Origin: Caminicella sporogenes DSM 14501
GTDB taxonomy: Bacteria > Bacillota > Clostridia > Peptostreptococcales > Caminicellaceae
Direction: 5' to 3'
NCBI RefSeq assembly: GCF_900142285.1
Contig: NZ_FRAJ01000003.1
Span: 354,327-418,326, forward strand
DNA length: 64,000 bases
Part shown: piece by piece, positions 54,109 through 64,000 of the stretch
How positions within the stretch are numbered: the stretch's first letter is position 1
Layout: every line of letters begins with the position of its first letter
Position numbers and translations under genes: made by a program
The notes under the pieces: model-generated
What the model saw: the letters and a program-made list of their open reading frames with translations, nothing else
Database searches by the model: none
Told to the model about the DNA's origin: nothing

Positions 54109-55464
54109 TTATATATCCATACTTAGTTTAGCCTTAATATATAGAGAACATTCTATTCTCTTTTTCTCCATTTCACATCCTAAATCATAAGGAATGTGTA
54201 TATCATTATTAAAATTATATGCATTAGCATGACAGCCGCCACTGCAATAAAATTTTGCCCAACATTCACTACATTTTTCTTTATTATAAACATGTGCATT
54301 ATTAAATTTTTTACCTATTTCTTTATTAACTATACCTTCGTTTACATTCCCCATTTTAAATTCTTCATTTCCAACAAATTGATGACAAGGATATATATCT
54401 CCTTCTGGAGTTATAGCTAAATATTCTGAACCTGCTCCACATCCCACTAATCTCTTTATTACACAAGGCCCTTGATTTAAGTCTATCATAAAATGAAAGA
54501 AATTAAATCCTTTGCCTTCTTTTTCCCTCTTTATAATCTCTCTTGCTAAATTTTCATATTGCGAAAAAATTTCAGGCAAATCATCTTCTGTCAATTCATA
54601 ACCAACTCCCGGCTCTGCTACAACTGGTTCTACAGAAGTATGTTTAAATCCTAAATCAGCTAAGTGTAAAACATCTTTTGCAAAATCTATATTATATTTT
54701 GTAAATGTTCCCCTAACAAAATAACTCTTATCTTTTCTCTTTTCCACTAATTTTTTAAACTTAGGAATTATTATATCATACGTTCCTCCACCATTTATTG
54801 TACATCTCATTTTATCATTTACTTCTTTTCTTCCATCTATACTAAGCACGACATTATACATATTTTCATTGATATAGTCTATAATATCGTCATCTAACAA
54901 TACACCATTTGTAGTGATTGTAAATCTAAACCTCTTATTAGCTTCTTTTTCTCTCTTTCTTCCATACTCGACTAATTTTTTAACAACTTCAAAATTCATA
55001 AGAGGTTCTCCACCAAAAAAGTCAACTTCCAAATTCCTTCTGTTTCCAGAATTCTCTATAAGAAAATCTAAAGCTTTCTTGCCTATTTCTTCACTCATAA
55101 GACTTCTATCACCTTTAAAATCTCCTTGTGAAGCAAAGCAATATTTACATCTTATATTGCAGTCATGTGCTACATGAAGACAAAGAGCTTTTATAACGGG
55201 TTTTCTATTTTTTAATATTGTATCATTTATATATGAATCTTTACTATATAAAAGCTCATTTTCCTCTAATTCTTTAATTTCTCTTATAGCTTCTTTAATA
55301 TCTTCTACACTGTATTTATTAGAAAGTAAATTTTGAATTTCTTCTTCACTTTTTAATTTATAATAATCAAGAACATCATATACAATATCATCTATCACAT
55401 GTACTGCTCCACTATTTACATCAATTACAATGCACACATCGTCTATTTTAAATTTGTGTATCAT
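54109..55464 (-). CDS. scfB: SCIFF peptide radical SAM maturase
   Basis: 451 residues. An N-terminal RRE-like recognition part, the radical SAM motif CNIRCKYCFASQGDFKG (about residue 100) and a SPASM region (CGAGSEYLAITPEGDIYPCHQ, CSECWAKFYCSGGCHANAYNF) with auxiliary Fe-S cysteines. It forms thioether bonds in the SCIFF precursor encoded just upstream. The ATG at 55464 has AGGAGG 9 bases upstream. Confidence 0.93.
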   Translation of the reverse strand: MIHKFKIDDVCIVIDVNSGAVHVIDDIVYDVLDYYKLKSEEEIQNLLSNKYSVEDIKEAIREIKELEENELLYSKDSYINDTILKNRKPVIKALCLHVAHDCNIRCKYCFASQGDFKGDRSLMSEEIGKKALDFLIENSGNRRNLEVDFFGGEPLMNFEVVKKLVEYGRKREKEANKRFRFTITTNGVLLDDDIIDYINENMYNVVLSIDGRKEVNDKMRCTINGGGTYDIIIPKFKKLVEKRKDKSYFVRGTFTKYNIDFAKDVLHLADLGFKHTSVEPVVAEPGVGYELTEDDLPEIFSQYENLAREIIKREKEGKGFNFFHFMIDLNQGPCVIKRLVGCGAGSEYLAITPEGDIYPCHQFVGNEEFKMGNVNEGIVNKEIGKKFNNAHVYNKEKCSECWAKFYCSGGCHANAYNFNNDIHIPYDLGCEMEKKRIECSLYIKAKLSMDI

Positions 55465-55546
55465 AGTCTTTTTCCTCCTAAAAAAAATATCCCTTTCTAT
55501 TATAAATTTCCAATACTTATGTTGCAAGTTAAAAATAAAATCTCAA

Positions 55547-55571
55547 CAGAAAAAAGCAGCTTTTAAGCTGC
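55547..55571 (-). terminator. Attenuating terminator between SCIFF peptide and maturase genes
   Basis: GCAGCTT and AAGCTGC pair around TT (55556-55571) and run into TTTTTTC on the minus strand. It follows the scfA stop by 33 bases, so more precursor than maturase mRNA is expected. Confidence 0.7.
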
Positions 55572-55604
55572 CTCTGCTTTCATCTTCACATAATTTGTAT
55601 TTTA

Positions 55605-55745
55605 CTATCTATTTTCACATTCTTGATTTGCAACTGTACAAGATGTTTTACAAGCAGATTGACATGAAGTTTGACATTCGCCACATCCTGCTTTATGTGC
55701 AGTTTCCTTTAATGTTGCACCACTTAATGTCTTTATATGCTTCAT
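55605..55745 (-). CDS. scfA: SCIFF precursor peptide (six Cys in forty-five)
   Basis: 46 residues, MKHIKTLSGATLKETAHKAG then CGEC...SC...AC..SC.....C: cysteines at 21, 24, 28, 32, 36 and 43, six in the C-terminal half. The leader and spacing fit the SCIFF family exactly. It is modified by the maturase encoded next. Ribosome binding site GGGAGGG. The function of the product in Clostridia is unknown. Confidence 0.95.
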   Translation of the reverse strand: MKHIKTLSGATLKETAHKAGCGECQTSCQSACKTSCTVANQECENR

Positions 55746-55779
55746 CTTATCTCCCTCCCACTAATATGATTACTAGTAA

Positions 55780-55788
55780 ATTATAACA
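55780..55788 (-). promoter_or_regulatory. Candidate extended -10 promoter of scfA
   Basis: TGTTATAAT on the minus strand, an extended -10 (TGnTATAAT), 35 bases before the scfA ATG. No good -35 was seen. Confidence 0.4.
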
Positions 55789-55812
55789 TATTGACAAAAT
55801 TTATTGAAGATA

Positions 55813-56208
55813 TTATTTCAAATTTACTCCTATAATTCCACCTATTCCTCCTGATACTATACCTATTATTCCTTTAATTATAACTATCTTATTTATTGAA
55901 AAATCATCAATAAATATCAAACTTAAAATAAATATTATTAAAACATACAAAGCCCCAATAGCTATACCATGTAAAAAACCCTTTTTTTTCTTTTTAACAG
56001 CAGCTAGTAATCCACTAAAAGCTATAACTAAAACTGTAACAATTGAAGATACCAAGGGAATTATAGATTCTGAAACTGATGTAAATGTAACAATAGCTGC
56101 CAATATTAAAAATATCACAAGAGCTACTGCCATAGATATAACTATACTCTTTAAATATATCAGCAGTATAAAATCATCTTTTTTTTCAGCATTACTTCCG
56201 TAAGGCAT
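55813..56208 (-). CDS. TIGR04086-family membrane protein
   Basis: 131 residues with four membrane helices and a basic internal loop (KKKKKG). It matches the TIGR04086 membrane family found next to SCIFF and yajC genes in clostridia. Function unknown. Confidence 0.75.
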   Translation of the reverse strand: MPYGSNAEKKDDFILLIYLKSIVISMAVALVIFLILAAIVTFTSVSESIIPLVSSIVTVLVIAFSGLLAAVKKKKKGFLHGIAIGALYVLIIFILSLIFIDDFSINKIVIIKGIIGIVSGGIGGIIGVNLK

Positions 56209-56215
56209 TTTTACA

Positions 56216-56252
56216 CCTCCACAAATTTATCTTAATAAAATATATGTGGAGG
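56216..56252 (-). promoter_or_regulatory. Hairpin masking the ribosome binding site of the TIGR04086 gene
   Basis: CCTCCACA and TGTGGAGG (8 bp) pair; an inner TTTAT/ATAAA extends the stem. The 3' arm holds the GGAGG ribosome binding site of the gene starting at 56208. No T-run follows, so it is not a terminator. Confidence 0.5.
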
Positions 56253-56298
56253 AAAATCATTTAGAACTAAAAGAAAAATAGTCTTAAATTATTTTTTG

Positions 56299-56574
56299 TT
56301 ATAAAGATTCTTTTTGTTCTTTTACTGAACCCACAGCCCATCTTTCAATCTGCAATCTAACTTTATCAGCACCTACTTCAATAGTAAGTACATCATCTTT
56401 TATTTTTATTATTTTACCATGTATACCACCTATAGTAATAATATGGTCCCCATTTTTTAAGTTTTTTCTCATTTCCTGTATCTTCTTATTTCTCTTTTGC
56501 TGAGGTCTTATCAGTAAAAAATAAAAAATTACAAAAATTGCAATAGACATAAACAGCGGTGAAAGCTGCTGCAT
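56299..56574 (-). CDS. yajC: Preprotein translocase subunit YajC
   Basis: About 91 residues with one N-terminal membrane helix, the RPQQKRNKKIQEMRKNLKNGDHIITIGGIHG signature and a small beta domain. Binds the SecDF complex. The ATG at 56574 is preferred; an in-frame ATG at 56592 lacks a ribosome binding site. Confidence 0.93.
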   Translation of the reverse strand: MQQLSPLFMSIAIFVIFYFLLIRPQQKRNKKIQEMRKNLKNGDHIITIGGIHGKIIKIKDDVLTIEVGADKVRLQIERWAVGSVKEQKESL

Positions 56575-56650
56575 TTTTACACTTCCCTTCATCTTATTTT
56601 TATATACAAAATACTATATTCAACAAAAAGTTAATAATTCCTCTATAAAT

Positions 56651-58803
<2,153 letters not shown>

Positions 58804-58814
58804 ATGCAAAACCC

Positions 58815-60458
58815 CTATTCTAATTTAGTTCCTGTATAATAATGCTTTAATATTTCTTCATAAGTATAGCCAAGTTCAGCCATCTTTTTAGCACCCCATT
58901 GACTCATACCTAATCCATGTCCCCAACCTTTTCCTTTGAAAATATACTTAGACGGTTTTCCATTTATTTTTACATTTTTTTCTCCATTCGATACAAAATA
59001 ATTTCCACCATCAACAATTTTAACAAAATTTTCTTTTCCTAATATATGTACATTATTTAATGATTTTCTCACTGCTTCTTTCTCTATACTAGATTTTATA
59101 TAAAAACTAGCATCTGTTTCTACCGTAAAATTCATGCTTTTTATTTTACTATAACCAAATATTTTCCTAGTTTCTTCTTTTTTTAATGTCAAATCACTCA
59201 AACTTCCTTTAATCTTCAAAGACAGTACTCTGCCATTTTTTGAATATTCTTCGGGATATATACTGCATACTTGTCCAATATTAAACCCTTTTGAATTAAG
59301 CACATCTGATATTTCATCAGGAGAATAAACTTGTATCCATTTACTGTTAGGAGCATCCAACGAAAATTCATCTTCTACTCCTCTAATATATGGAATATAT
59401 AAGCTCCAGACATTCTCACTATCTTCCGTATGTCCTCCACTATTTGAATGAAAAAAAGCATTTATTACTTTACCATCATATGTTAACACTTTTCCATCTG
59501 TTTCATCAACAGCCATATTACTTCTAGGTTTTTCTGCATCATATCCTCCGTAAACTTGACAATCAATACCACTGCAAAGGTCAAAACCATAATTACTATG
59601 CTTTCCCATATTAGCTACTGCATAATTTCTAGCTGCAACAGCTTGGGCTTTTAATGCTTCCAGTGGCCAATCTCCTGACATTTCTTTAGGTACAACTCCA
59701 TATAGATACTCTTGTAAAGTTAAATAATTTATTACTGTAATATCACTATTTAAATATCTTTTAAAAATAACATCTCCTCTATAATTTTTGCCGTCTATAT
59801 TTATAATTTGGTCACTGTCTTTTTCTACAATAGGTGTAAAATAAAAATCTCTCTCCAAAGAATTATATATTAATAAAACATTACCTCTTTTATCTAACAC
59901 TTGTATTCTTTTATTGTTAGGATTTACAACTTTTAAATTTTTATTATTTACTTGTCCATAACTATTTATAAAATCTTCTGCTTCATATTTTGAGGTAAAT
60001 AATCCACCCCATATTCTCCAACCATTTTCGTATACTGGATAAAATTCAATATCATAATCCTTTAAAGCTACAAGAAATTCTTCCATTTCTTCTCTACTTG
60101 AAAAGTATTCATCTATTTCCACATGAAATGGACCATATAATTTTGAAAATGAAATGCTGCTTATATCATTTACTTCCATATAAGCTCCATTATAATCAAC
60201 ATAATACGAATCTTTTCTTACTACAATATTTTCTTTATCAGCTAAATTTAAAAGTGTATTAAAATAATTATTATCATAAAATCCAAATTCAAATCCAGTA
60301 TTTGAATGTAAATTTACAACTGACGCTGCATTTTCTCCATACCTCAGTCCTACTTTAATTGCATAAGGAATATCCTGTTTTGAAAAACCCCAGACACTAA
60401 CACATGACATTAGAAAAAAAAATAAAACAATATGAGCAATAAAAATCTTTTTTCTCAT
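58815..60458 (-). CDS. SpoIID/LytB-domain protein
   Basis: 547 residues with a signal peptide or anchor (about 1-25), a SPOR-like segment (about 108-165) and a SpoIID/LytB domain (about 240-547) with [28 protein letters not shown] and the C-terminal [29 protein letters not shown]. SpoIID is a lytic transglycosylase of forespore engulfment; LytB-like members have other wall roles. The gene sits with ruvAB/queA, away from spoIIR or spoIIQ, so the exact role is uncertain. Confidence 0.85.
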   Translation of the reverse strand: MRKKIFIAHIVLFFFLMSCVSVWGFSKQDIPYAIKVGLRYGENAASVVNLHSNTGFEFGFYDNNYFNTLLNLADKENIVVRKDSYYVDYNGAYMEVNDISSISFSKLYGPFHVEIDEYFSSREEMEEFLVALKDYDIEFYPVYENGWRIWGGLFTSKYEAEDFINSYGQVNNKNLKVVNPNNKRIQVLDKRGNVLLIYNSLERDFYFTPIVEKDSDQIINIDGKNYRGDVIFKRYLNSDITVINYLTLQEYLYGVVPKEMSGDWPLEALKAQAVAARNYAVANMGKHSNYGFDLCSGIDCQVYGGYDAEKPRSNMAVDETDGKVLTYDGKVINAFFHSNSGGHTEDSENVWSLYIPYIRGVEDEFSLDAPNSKWIQVYSPDEISDVLNSKGFNIGQVCSIYPEEYSKNGRVLSLKIKGSLSDLTLKKEETRKIFGYSKIKSMNFTVETDASFYIKSSIEKEAVRKSLNNVHILGKENFVKIVDGGNYFVSNGEKNVKINGKPSKYIFKGKGWGHGLGMSQWGAKKMAELGYTYEEILKHYYTGTKLE

Positions 60459-60477
60459 AGTAACTCCCCTTTAAATT

Positions 60478-60690
60478 TTATCTTCTAAATATTAAATTTG
60501 ATAAGAAAGTTAAAACTATACTTATAATAATACTAGTTAATAGAGGAAAATAAAAAGTAAAATTGCCCTTTTTTATATAAATATCGCCTGGAAGACGTCC
60601 TAATCCCAATTTCCCACCTAAAGTAATTACTCCTCCTATAATGATAAGTAATATCCCTAACGATATAATCATTCTTCCAATAGATTCCAT
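60478..60690 (-). CDS. DUF2905 small membrane protein
   Basis: 70 residues with two membrane helices (about 5-25 and 47-66) and the family segment [23 protein letters not shown]. It overlaps the end of ruvB by 22 bases. Unknown function. Confidence 0.82.
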   Translation of the reverse strand: MESIGRMIISLGILLIIIGGVITLGGKLGLGRLPGDIYIKKGNFTFYFPLLTSIIISIVLTFLSNLIFRR

Positions 60691-61718
60691 AAAGTCACCT
60701 CATCTTCTTTATTAAAATCTATTCCCATATGTTCATAAGCTTTCCTAGTCAGTACCCTCCCTCTAGGAGTTCTCTTTAAAAAGCCTAATTGAAGCAGATA
60801 AGGCTCATATACATCTTCTATAGTATTTTTTTCCTCGCCAGTTGAAGCTGCCAAAGTATCTAATCCCACAGGCCCTCCGTCAAATTTTTCAATTATTGTA
60901 TTTAATATCTTTCTATCGACGCTATCCAGTCCTAAATTGTCAACTTCCAACATGTTTAACGCTTTTTTAGCTATATCTATATCAATTTCACCATTTCCAA
61001 CTACTTGAGCATAATCTCTAACTCTTTTTAATAATCTATTTACTATTCTAGGTGTTCCCCTGCTTCTCTTTGCAATTTCTACCGCTGCTTTTTCTGATAT
61101 GGGAACATTTAAAATCCTTGCTGACCTTATGACTATAGTTTTTAAATCTTCTATATTATACAAATCAAGTTTACATATTACTCCAAATCTATCCCTTAAT
61201 GGCGAAGTCAAAAGCCCTGCTCTAGTAGTAGCTCCAACAAGTGTAAACTTAGGCAAATCTATTCTTACAGATTTAGCACTTGGACCTTTTCCAATGATAA
61301 TATCTAAAGCAAAATCTTCCATCGCAGGATAAAGAACTTCTTCTACATTTCTACTCAATCTATGAATTTCATCTATAAACAAAACATCGTTTTCCGATAA
61401 ATTAGTTAATATGGCAGCCAAATCGCCTGGTCTTTCTATTGCTGGTCCAGATGTAACTTTTATATTTACCCCCATTTCATTTGCTATGATATTTGATAAA
61501 GTCGTCTTTCCAAGTCCGGGTGGCCCATACAATAAAACATGGTCTAATGACTCTTTTCTCATTTTTGCTGCATCTATAAATATTTTGAGTCTATTTTTTA
61601 CTTTATCCTGCCCTATATAATCACTCAAATATTTAGGTCTTAAACTTCCTTCTATCTCAATATCATCAGATTTTAAATTCGGAGTTACAATTCTATTATT
61701 ATTCAAATTTTTATTCAT
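60669..61718 (-). CDS. ruvB: Holliday junction branch migration helicase RuvB
   Basis: 349 residues: P-loop [18 protein letters not shown], Walker [12 protein letters not shown], arginine-finger segment [16 protein letters not shown] and a C-terminal winged helix ([13 protein letters not shown]). Motor for RuvAB branch migration. Confidence 0.98.
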   Translation of the reverse strand: MNKNLNNNRIVTPNLKSDDIEIEGSLRPKYLSDYIGQDKVKNRLKIFIDAAKMRKESLDHVLLYGPPGLGKTTLSNIIANEMGVNIKVTSGPAIERPGDLAAILTNLSENDVLFIDEIHRLSRNVEEVLYPAMEDFALDIIIGKGPSAKSVRIDLPKFTLVGATTRAGLLTSPLRDRFGVICKLDLYNIEDLKTIVIRSARILNVPISEKAAVEIAKRSRGTPRIVNRLLKRVRDYAQVVGNGEIDIDIAKKALNMLEVDNLGLDSVDRKILNTIIEKFDGGPVGLDTLAASTGEEKNTIEDVYEPYLLQLGFLKRTPRGRVLTRKAYEHMGIDFNKEDEVTLWNLLEE

Positions 61719-61736
61719 TACAATCCCTCTCTCTTA

Positions 61737-62339
61737 CTATTTGACTAGAAGCTTTAACGCCTCTTTAATTCCATCTTCTAAAGATAAATTGTTATCTATT
61801 TTTCTTATTATGCTCTGAACCTCTCCTCTACTATATCCTAAACTCATTAAAGCTTCTAATAATTCATTATTATCTTTATTTTCCTGCACATATAGAACAT
61901 TTTTATTAGTAAAATCTATATCTTTAAACTCATTTACCTTCCCTACTTTATCTTTTAACTCCAAAATTATTCTTTGAGCAGTCTTTTTTCCTATACCAGG
62001 AACTTTTGTCAATCTACTTTCATCACCGATAACTAAAATATTAATCAATTCAGTATATGGCAAAGTTGATAATATTCCAAGTGCAACCTTAGTACCTATT
62101 CCTTTAACTGTTTTTAATAAGTCAAAAACTTTCAACTCTTTTCTATCAAAAAATCCACACAAACTAATATCATCTTCTCTAACTATCATCTGAGTATATA
62201 TTATAACATTTTCTTTTTTTTCATGTAAATTCATCATTGTATAGTTTGAAGTATAAATTTTATAACCTATACCATTATTTTCTACAACTATATAATCTTC
62301 TCCAAAATGACTGACTTTTCCCTTTATGTAATCTATCAA
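61737..62339 (-). CDS. ruvA: Holliday junction DNA-binding protein RuvA
   Basis: About 200 residues starting MIDYIKGKVSHFGEDYIVVENNGIGYKI, with the HhH repeats (FDLLKTVKGIGTKVALGIL, LTKVPGIGKKTAQRIILEL) and a C-terminal domain III (EALMSLGYSRGEVQSIIRKI). I take the TTG at 62339 as start: GAGGTGA lies 8 bases upstream and RuvA begins just there. An ATG ten codons earlier is in frame but unlikely. Confidence 0.93.
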   Translation of the reverse strand: MIDYIKGKVSHFGEDYIVVENNGIGYKIYTSNYTMMNLHEKKENVIIYTQMIVREDDISLCGFFDRKELKVFDLLKTVKGIGTKVALGILSTLPYTELINILVIGDESRLTKVPGIGKKTAQRIILELKDKVGKVNEFKDIDFTNKNVLYVQENKDNNELLEALMSLGYSRGEVQSIIRKIDNNLSLEDGIKEALKLLVK

Positions 62340-62524
62340 CAAAATCACCTCATCAAAGTCTTTAAACATTAATTTTTTTAGTTAATTGCCATTATATTCT
62401 ACTATACCTGTCTAAAATATTTCAATCCCTGTCTACAATTTAATTTTCTTTACTCTTTTATTCAATAATTCTTTCTCAAACATATATTCGATATAAATAC
62501 ATACTTTTCCTGCTTTTTTTAAAT

Positions 62525-62556
62525 ATAAAAAAAGATGTACTTAATTTAGTACATCT
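62525..62556 (-). terminator. Terminator of bofC
   Basis: AGATGTACT and AGTACATCT pair (62533-62541, 62548-62556) and overlap the stop codon; a TTTTTTT run follows on the minus strand. Confidence 0.85.
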
Positions 62557-63259
62557 AACTGCTATAATCTTCTATTATACTCATAACTTCATCTAAACTT
62601 TTAACTAAAATTCCTTTTTCAAGTTTATGTTTATCTACTTCACTTAATACTGATAAAGGTATTTCAGTTTTTTGATAAAGTACTTTTTCACCAAATTCAT
62701 TTATTTTATAAATCGTTATGTATCCATCTTTGTTTTGAATTAAATAATAATTTGGAATATATCCATCTTTTTCTTTGAACAAAGTTACAAAATTGGTAGA
62801 AATATTTTTTATTTTCCAATCAGAATAATTTTTTTCGATATAGTCTTGAAATTCTCTTAAAGTCATACCAACAAGTGTAATAGGCACTTTAACTTTGTCT
62901 TTCACTATCTCTCCTGTCTTTTTATACAATATGTTAAATATTATTTCGGTATCTTTATTTACTAACTCCTTTTTTCTCAAATCATCTTGATTTTCTTCAT
63001 TTGTCAAATTATCTTCAAGTATTTTTTCACTAACTATTTCTACACCTCCATCGTTTTTATCATTTTTGTCCGTTTTTTCTATATTTTTAATTTTTTCTAT
63101 CGACTTATTTTCTTCACCTTTACTTATATAAGGTATTTCATCAGCTTTTTTATTATTTTTCGAAAAATATCCATACGTAAGAACTGAAAGCAATAAAATC
63201 ACACTAAAAAAACTAACTATTCTTCTTTTCCTTCTTTTTTTATAACTATTATAATACAT
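62555..63259 (-). CDS. bofC: BofC-like forespore protein
   Basis: 234 residues: an N-terminal signal anchor (about 14-33), a charged linker (about 38-105), and a C-terminal BofC-type domain (LVGMTLREFQDYIEKNYSDWKI, then LEKGILVKSLDEVMSIIEDYSS). BofC in Bacillus restrains SpoIVB and thereby the sigma-K checkpoint, and bofC sits by ruvAB there also. That neighbourhood supports the call. Confidence 0.82.
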   Translation of the reverse strand: MYYNSYKKRRKRRIVSFFSVILLLSVLTYGYFSKNNKKADEIPYISKGEENKSIEKIKNIEKTDKNDKNDGGVEIVSEKILEDNLTNEENQDDLRKKELVNKDTEIIFNILYKKTGEIVKDKVKVPITLVGMTLREFQDYIEKNYSDWKIKNISTNFVTLFKEKDGYIPNYYLIQNKDGYITIYKINEFGEKVLYQKTEIPLSVLSEVDKHKLEKGILVKSLDEVMSIIEDYSS

Positions 63260-63280
63260 TTGACTCTCTCCTTATCTTTA

Positions 63281-63307
63281 GTATTTGACAATTTACTTAT
63301 CAAATAC
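63281..63307. repeat. Inverted repeat in the bofC leader
   Basis: GTATTTGA and TCAAATAC, a perfect 8-bp dyad with an 11-base loop, just upstream of the bofC ribosome binding site. It may be an operator or a leader hairpin. Confidence 0.4.
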
Positions 63308-63365
63308 AAATATAGAAACTTTTACTAAAATCATCTAGTATTCTAGCCATTTTAAATTTTTTTAT

Positions 63366-63398
63366 ACAAAAAAATGAGATAGAACTAAAATCTATCTC
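63366..63398 (-). terminator. Terminator-like hairpin upstream of bofC
   Basis: GAGATAGA and TCTATCTC pair (63376-63398) and run into ATTTTTTT on the minus strand. It probably ends a short minus-strand transcript, such as that of the small ORF at 63579-63710. Confidence 0.6.
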
Positions 63399-63452
63399 GA
63401 CTTTTTAAACAATTAATTTTTTTTCTAAAACAATTTCATTTTAAAGAAATTA

Positions 63453-63481
63453 TTGACAATTATTGTCGTTTTTAGTAGAAT
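63453..63481 (+). promoter_or_regulatory. Promoter with an overlapping palindrome
   Basis: TTGACA and TAGAAT are 17 bases apart on the plus strand. The -35 lies in GACAATTATTGTC (63455-63467), a perfect dyad that could bind a repressor. A transcript would run into the hairpins at 63516 and 63564, giving an RNA of about 50-120 bases with no substantial ORF. Confidence 0.5.
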
Positions 63482-63515
63482 AATAATTGAAATATGTCTA
63501 ACACTACTAATCATT

Positions 63516-63537
63516 GAACCTTTTTAGGTTCTATCTT
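63516..63537 (+). terminator. Weak terminator-like hairpin
   Basis: GAACC and GGTTC pair (5 bp) and are followed by TATCTTTTT on the plus strand. Confidence 0.35.
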
Positions 63538-63563
63538 TTTATAAGTAAACATTTATTCAAACA

Positions 63564-63607
63564 AAAAGCCTACAACTGCTAATTATGCAATTGCAGGCTT
63601 TTTTTAC
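63564..63607. terminator. Bidirectional terminator overlapping the small ORF 3' end
   Basis: AAAAAGCCT..CAA and TTG..AGGCTTTTT pair with one mismatch. The right arm runs into TTTTTTT on the plus strand; the left arm gives TTTTTG on the minus strand. Confidence 0.7.
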
Positions 63608-63710
63608 TTATTTTCTTTTTTGCTCTTTCAAATTCAATCGTTTGATTGATAGCTTCCAAATATACTTTGAATTCCTTAATACTTCCTGTAAAAATTAATA
63701 TTTTCTGCAT
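63579..63710 (-). CDS. Small protein of 43 residues, unknown function
   Basis: ATG at 63710 behind GGAGG, TAG at 63579. The product starts MQKILIFTGSIKEFKVYLEA and continues NQTIEFERAKKKIS, so a short beta-strand then helix. Its last codons lie in a terminator stem. A plus-strand promoter at 63453 could make RNA complementary to its 3' end. No recognisable family; likely real because of the ribosome binding site and terminator, but unproven. Confidence 0.5.
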   Translation of the reverse strand: MQKILIFTGSIKEFKVYLEAINQTIEFERAKKKISKKSLQLHN

Positions 63711-63827
63711 TTTATCCTCCTTTTAAAGTTAATACTTATCATCATCTATGACAATTTATATGTTCTTTATCTCAATTTTATTCTTGTCTATTTTTTACTT
63801 ACAAAACAAAAATTATTTAAATATACT

Positions 63828-63859
63828 ATAAAAACTCTGATGCTTAACTGCCACCAGAG
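63828..63859 (-). terminator. Terminator of a minus-strand transcript from beyond the window
   Basis: CTCTGGTG and CATCAGAG pair (8 bp with one G-T) on the minus strand around a 9-base loop, and TTTTTATAG follows. Confidence 0.65.
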
Positions 63860-63901
63860 CTTTATTTTATATCATGTAATTATTAACTTTTTATAAAACC
63901 G

Positions 63902-63959
63902 TTGACTTATATCTATAAAAACCTTATAGAAAGCAACGCATACCTATAAATCTTTATAG
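63902..63959 (+). promoter_or_regulatory. Promoter with two matching palindromes at the window edge
   Basis: TTGACT and TATAGA are 17 bases apart (63902-63930). The -10 region overlaps CTATAAAAACCTTATAG (63913-63929), and a second, similar palindrome CTATAAATCTTTATAG lies at 63944-63959, 31 bases on (about three helical turns). This looks like a repressed promoter for a gene to the right of the window. Confidence 0.5.
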
Positions 63960-64000
63960 ATTTATAAATCTTATCCGATACTTCTATTATGAGGCTATAA

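Noticed and set aside
63861..63999. Minus-strand frame open to the window edge, ending YSLIIEVSDKIYKSIKIYRYALLSIRFL
   Set aside because: Too short to judge and it overlaps the palindromic promoter. It could be the 3' end of a gene beyond the window but shows no known motif.

Overview
The window is AT-rich, almost entirely protein-coding and looks like the chromosome of an anaerobic, spore-forming, amino-acid-fermenting member of the Clostridia. The evidence is the Rnf complex with a clostridial RnfB, the complete ornithine pathway (Orr, OraSE, OrtAB, Ord), a SCIFF peptide with its radical SAM maturase, BofC and SpoIID-type sporulation proteins, and a T-box leader. The combination resembles Tissierellales or Peptostreptococcales amino-acid fermenters, but I cannot name a species. 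Nearly all genes lie on the minus strand. Plus-strand genes are two tRNA-Leu, a 43-codon ORF and two spore-coat-like genes. I saw no insertion sequence, prophage or CRISPR array.

Layout, left to right (minus-strand operons read right to left): 1-4268 shape operon (DUF4321, maf, radC, mreBCD, start of a PBP2 gene). 4575-9637 rnfCDGEAB with a possible Rex site upstream. 9877-14554 a seven-gene operon around an [FeFe]-hydrogenase-like protein, with two HATPase proteins, two DRTGG proteins, a PHP protein and a SPOR protein; it looks sensory. 14750-17046 tRNA-Leu(GAG), a small ORF, a lytic transglycosylase and nicotinate phosphoribosyltransferase. 17073-20952 polA-coaE-lytic transglycosylase. 21072-23790 an ECF sigma factor, its membrane anti-sigma/DUF4349 protein and a SIMPL protein, with a probable autoregulated ECF promoter. 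23880-27060 a YdjM-like hydrolase, tRNA-Leu(CAA) and two related spore-coat-like genes, the first behind a sigma-K-like promoter. 27077-34980 the ornithine operon, read from a clear sigma-54 promoter. 35195-36610 the matching sigma-54 activator. 36656-37464 csoR and an RseC-like gene. 37512-41036 hisS-aspS under a T-box. 41053-49476 hemZ, a glyoxalase-II-like hydrolase, dtd, rel, apt, a degenerate recJ and a LapA protein. 49583-55745 ubiB, secDF, gamma carbonic anhydrase and the SCIFF pair. 55813-63259 a TIGR04086 protein, yajC, tgt, queA, a SpoIID-like protein, DUF2905, ruvBA and bofC. 63260-64000 is non-coding except for one small ORF, with several promoter, operator and terminator signals.

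How it fits together: ornithine (racemised by Orr, rearranged by OraSE, oxidised by Ord, cleaved by OrtAB) yields reduced cofactors, and Rnf couples ferredoxin oxidation to an ion gradient. The most notable observations are (i) two copies of a 14-bp palindrome that form both the terminator of the sigma-54 activator gene and a probable upstream activator site for the ornithine operon, with a third copy inside the activator gene; (ii) a RecJ at the usual recJ locus that has lost DHH-motif residues and the DHHA1 domain; (iii) the sensory-type hydrogenase operon; (iv) a hisS-aspS T-box whose specifier contains overlapping Asp and His codons.
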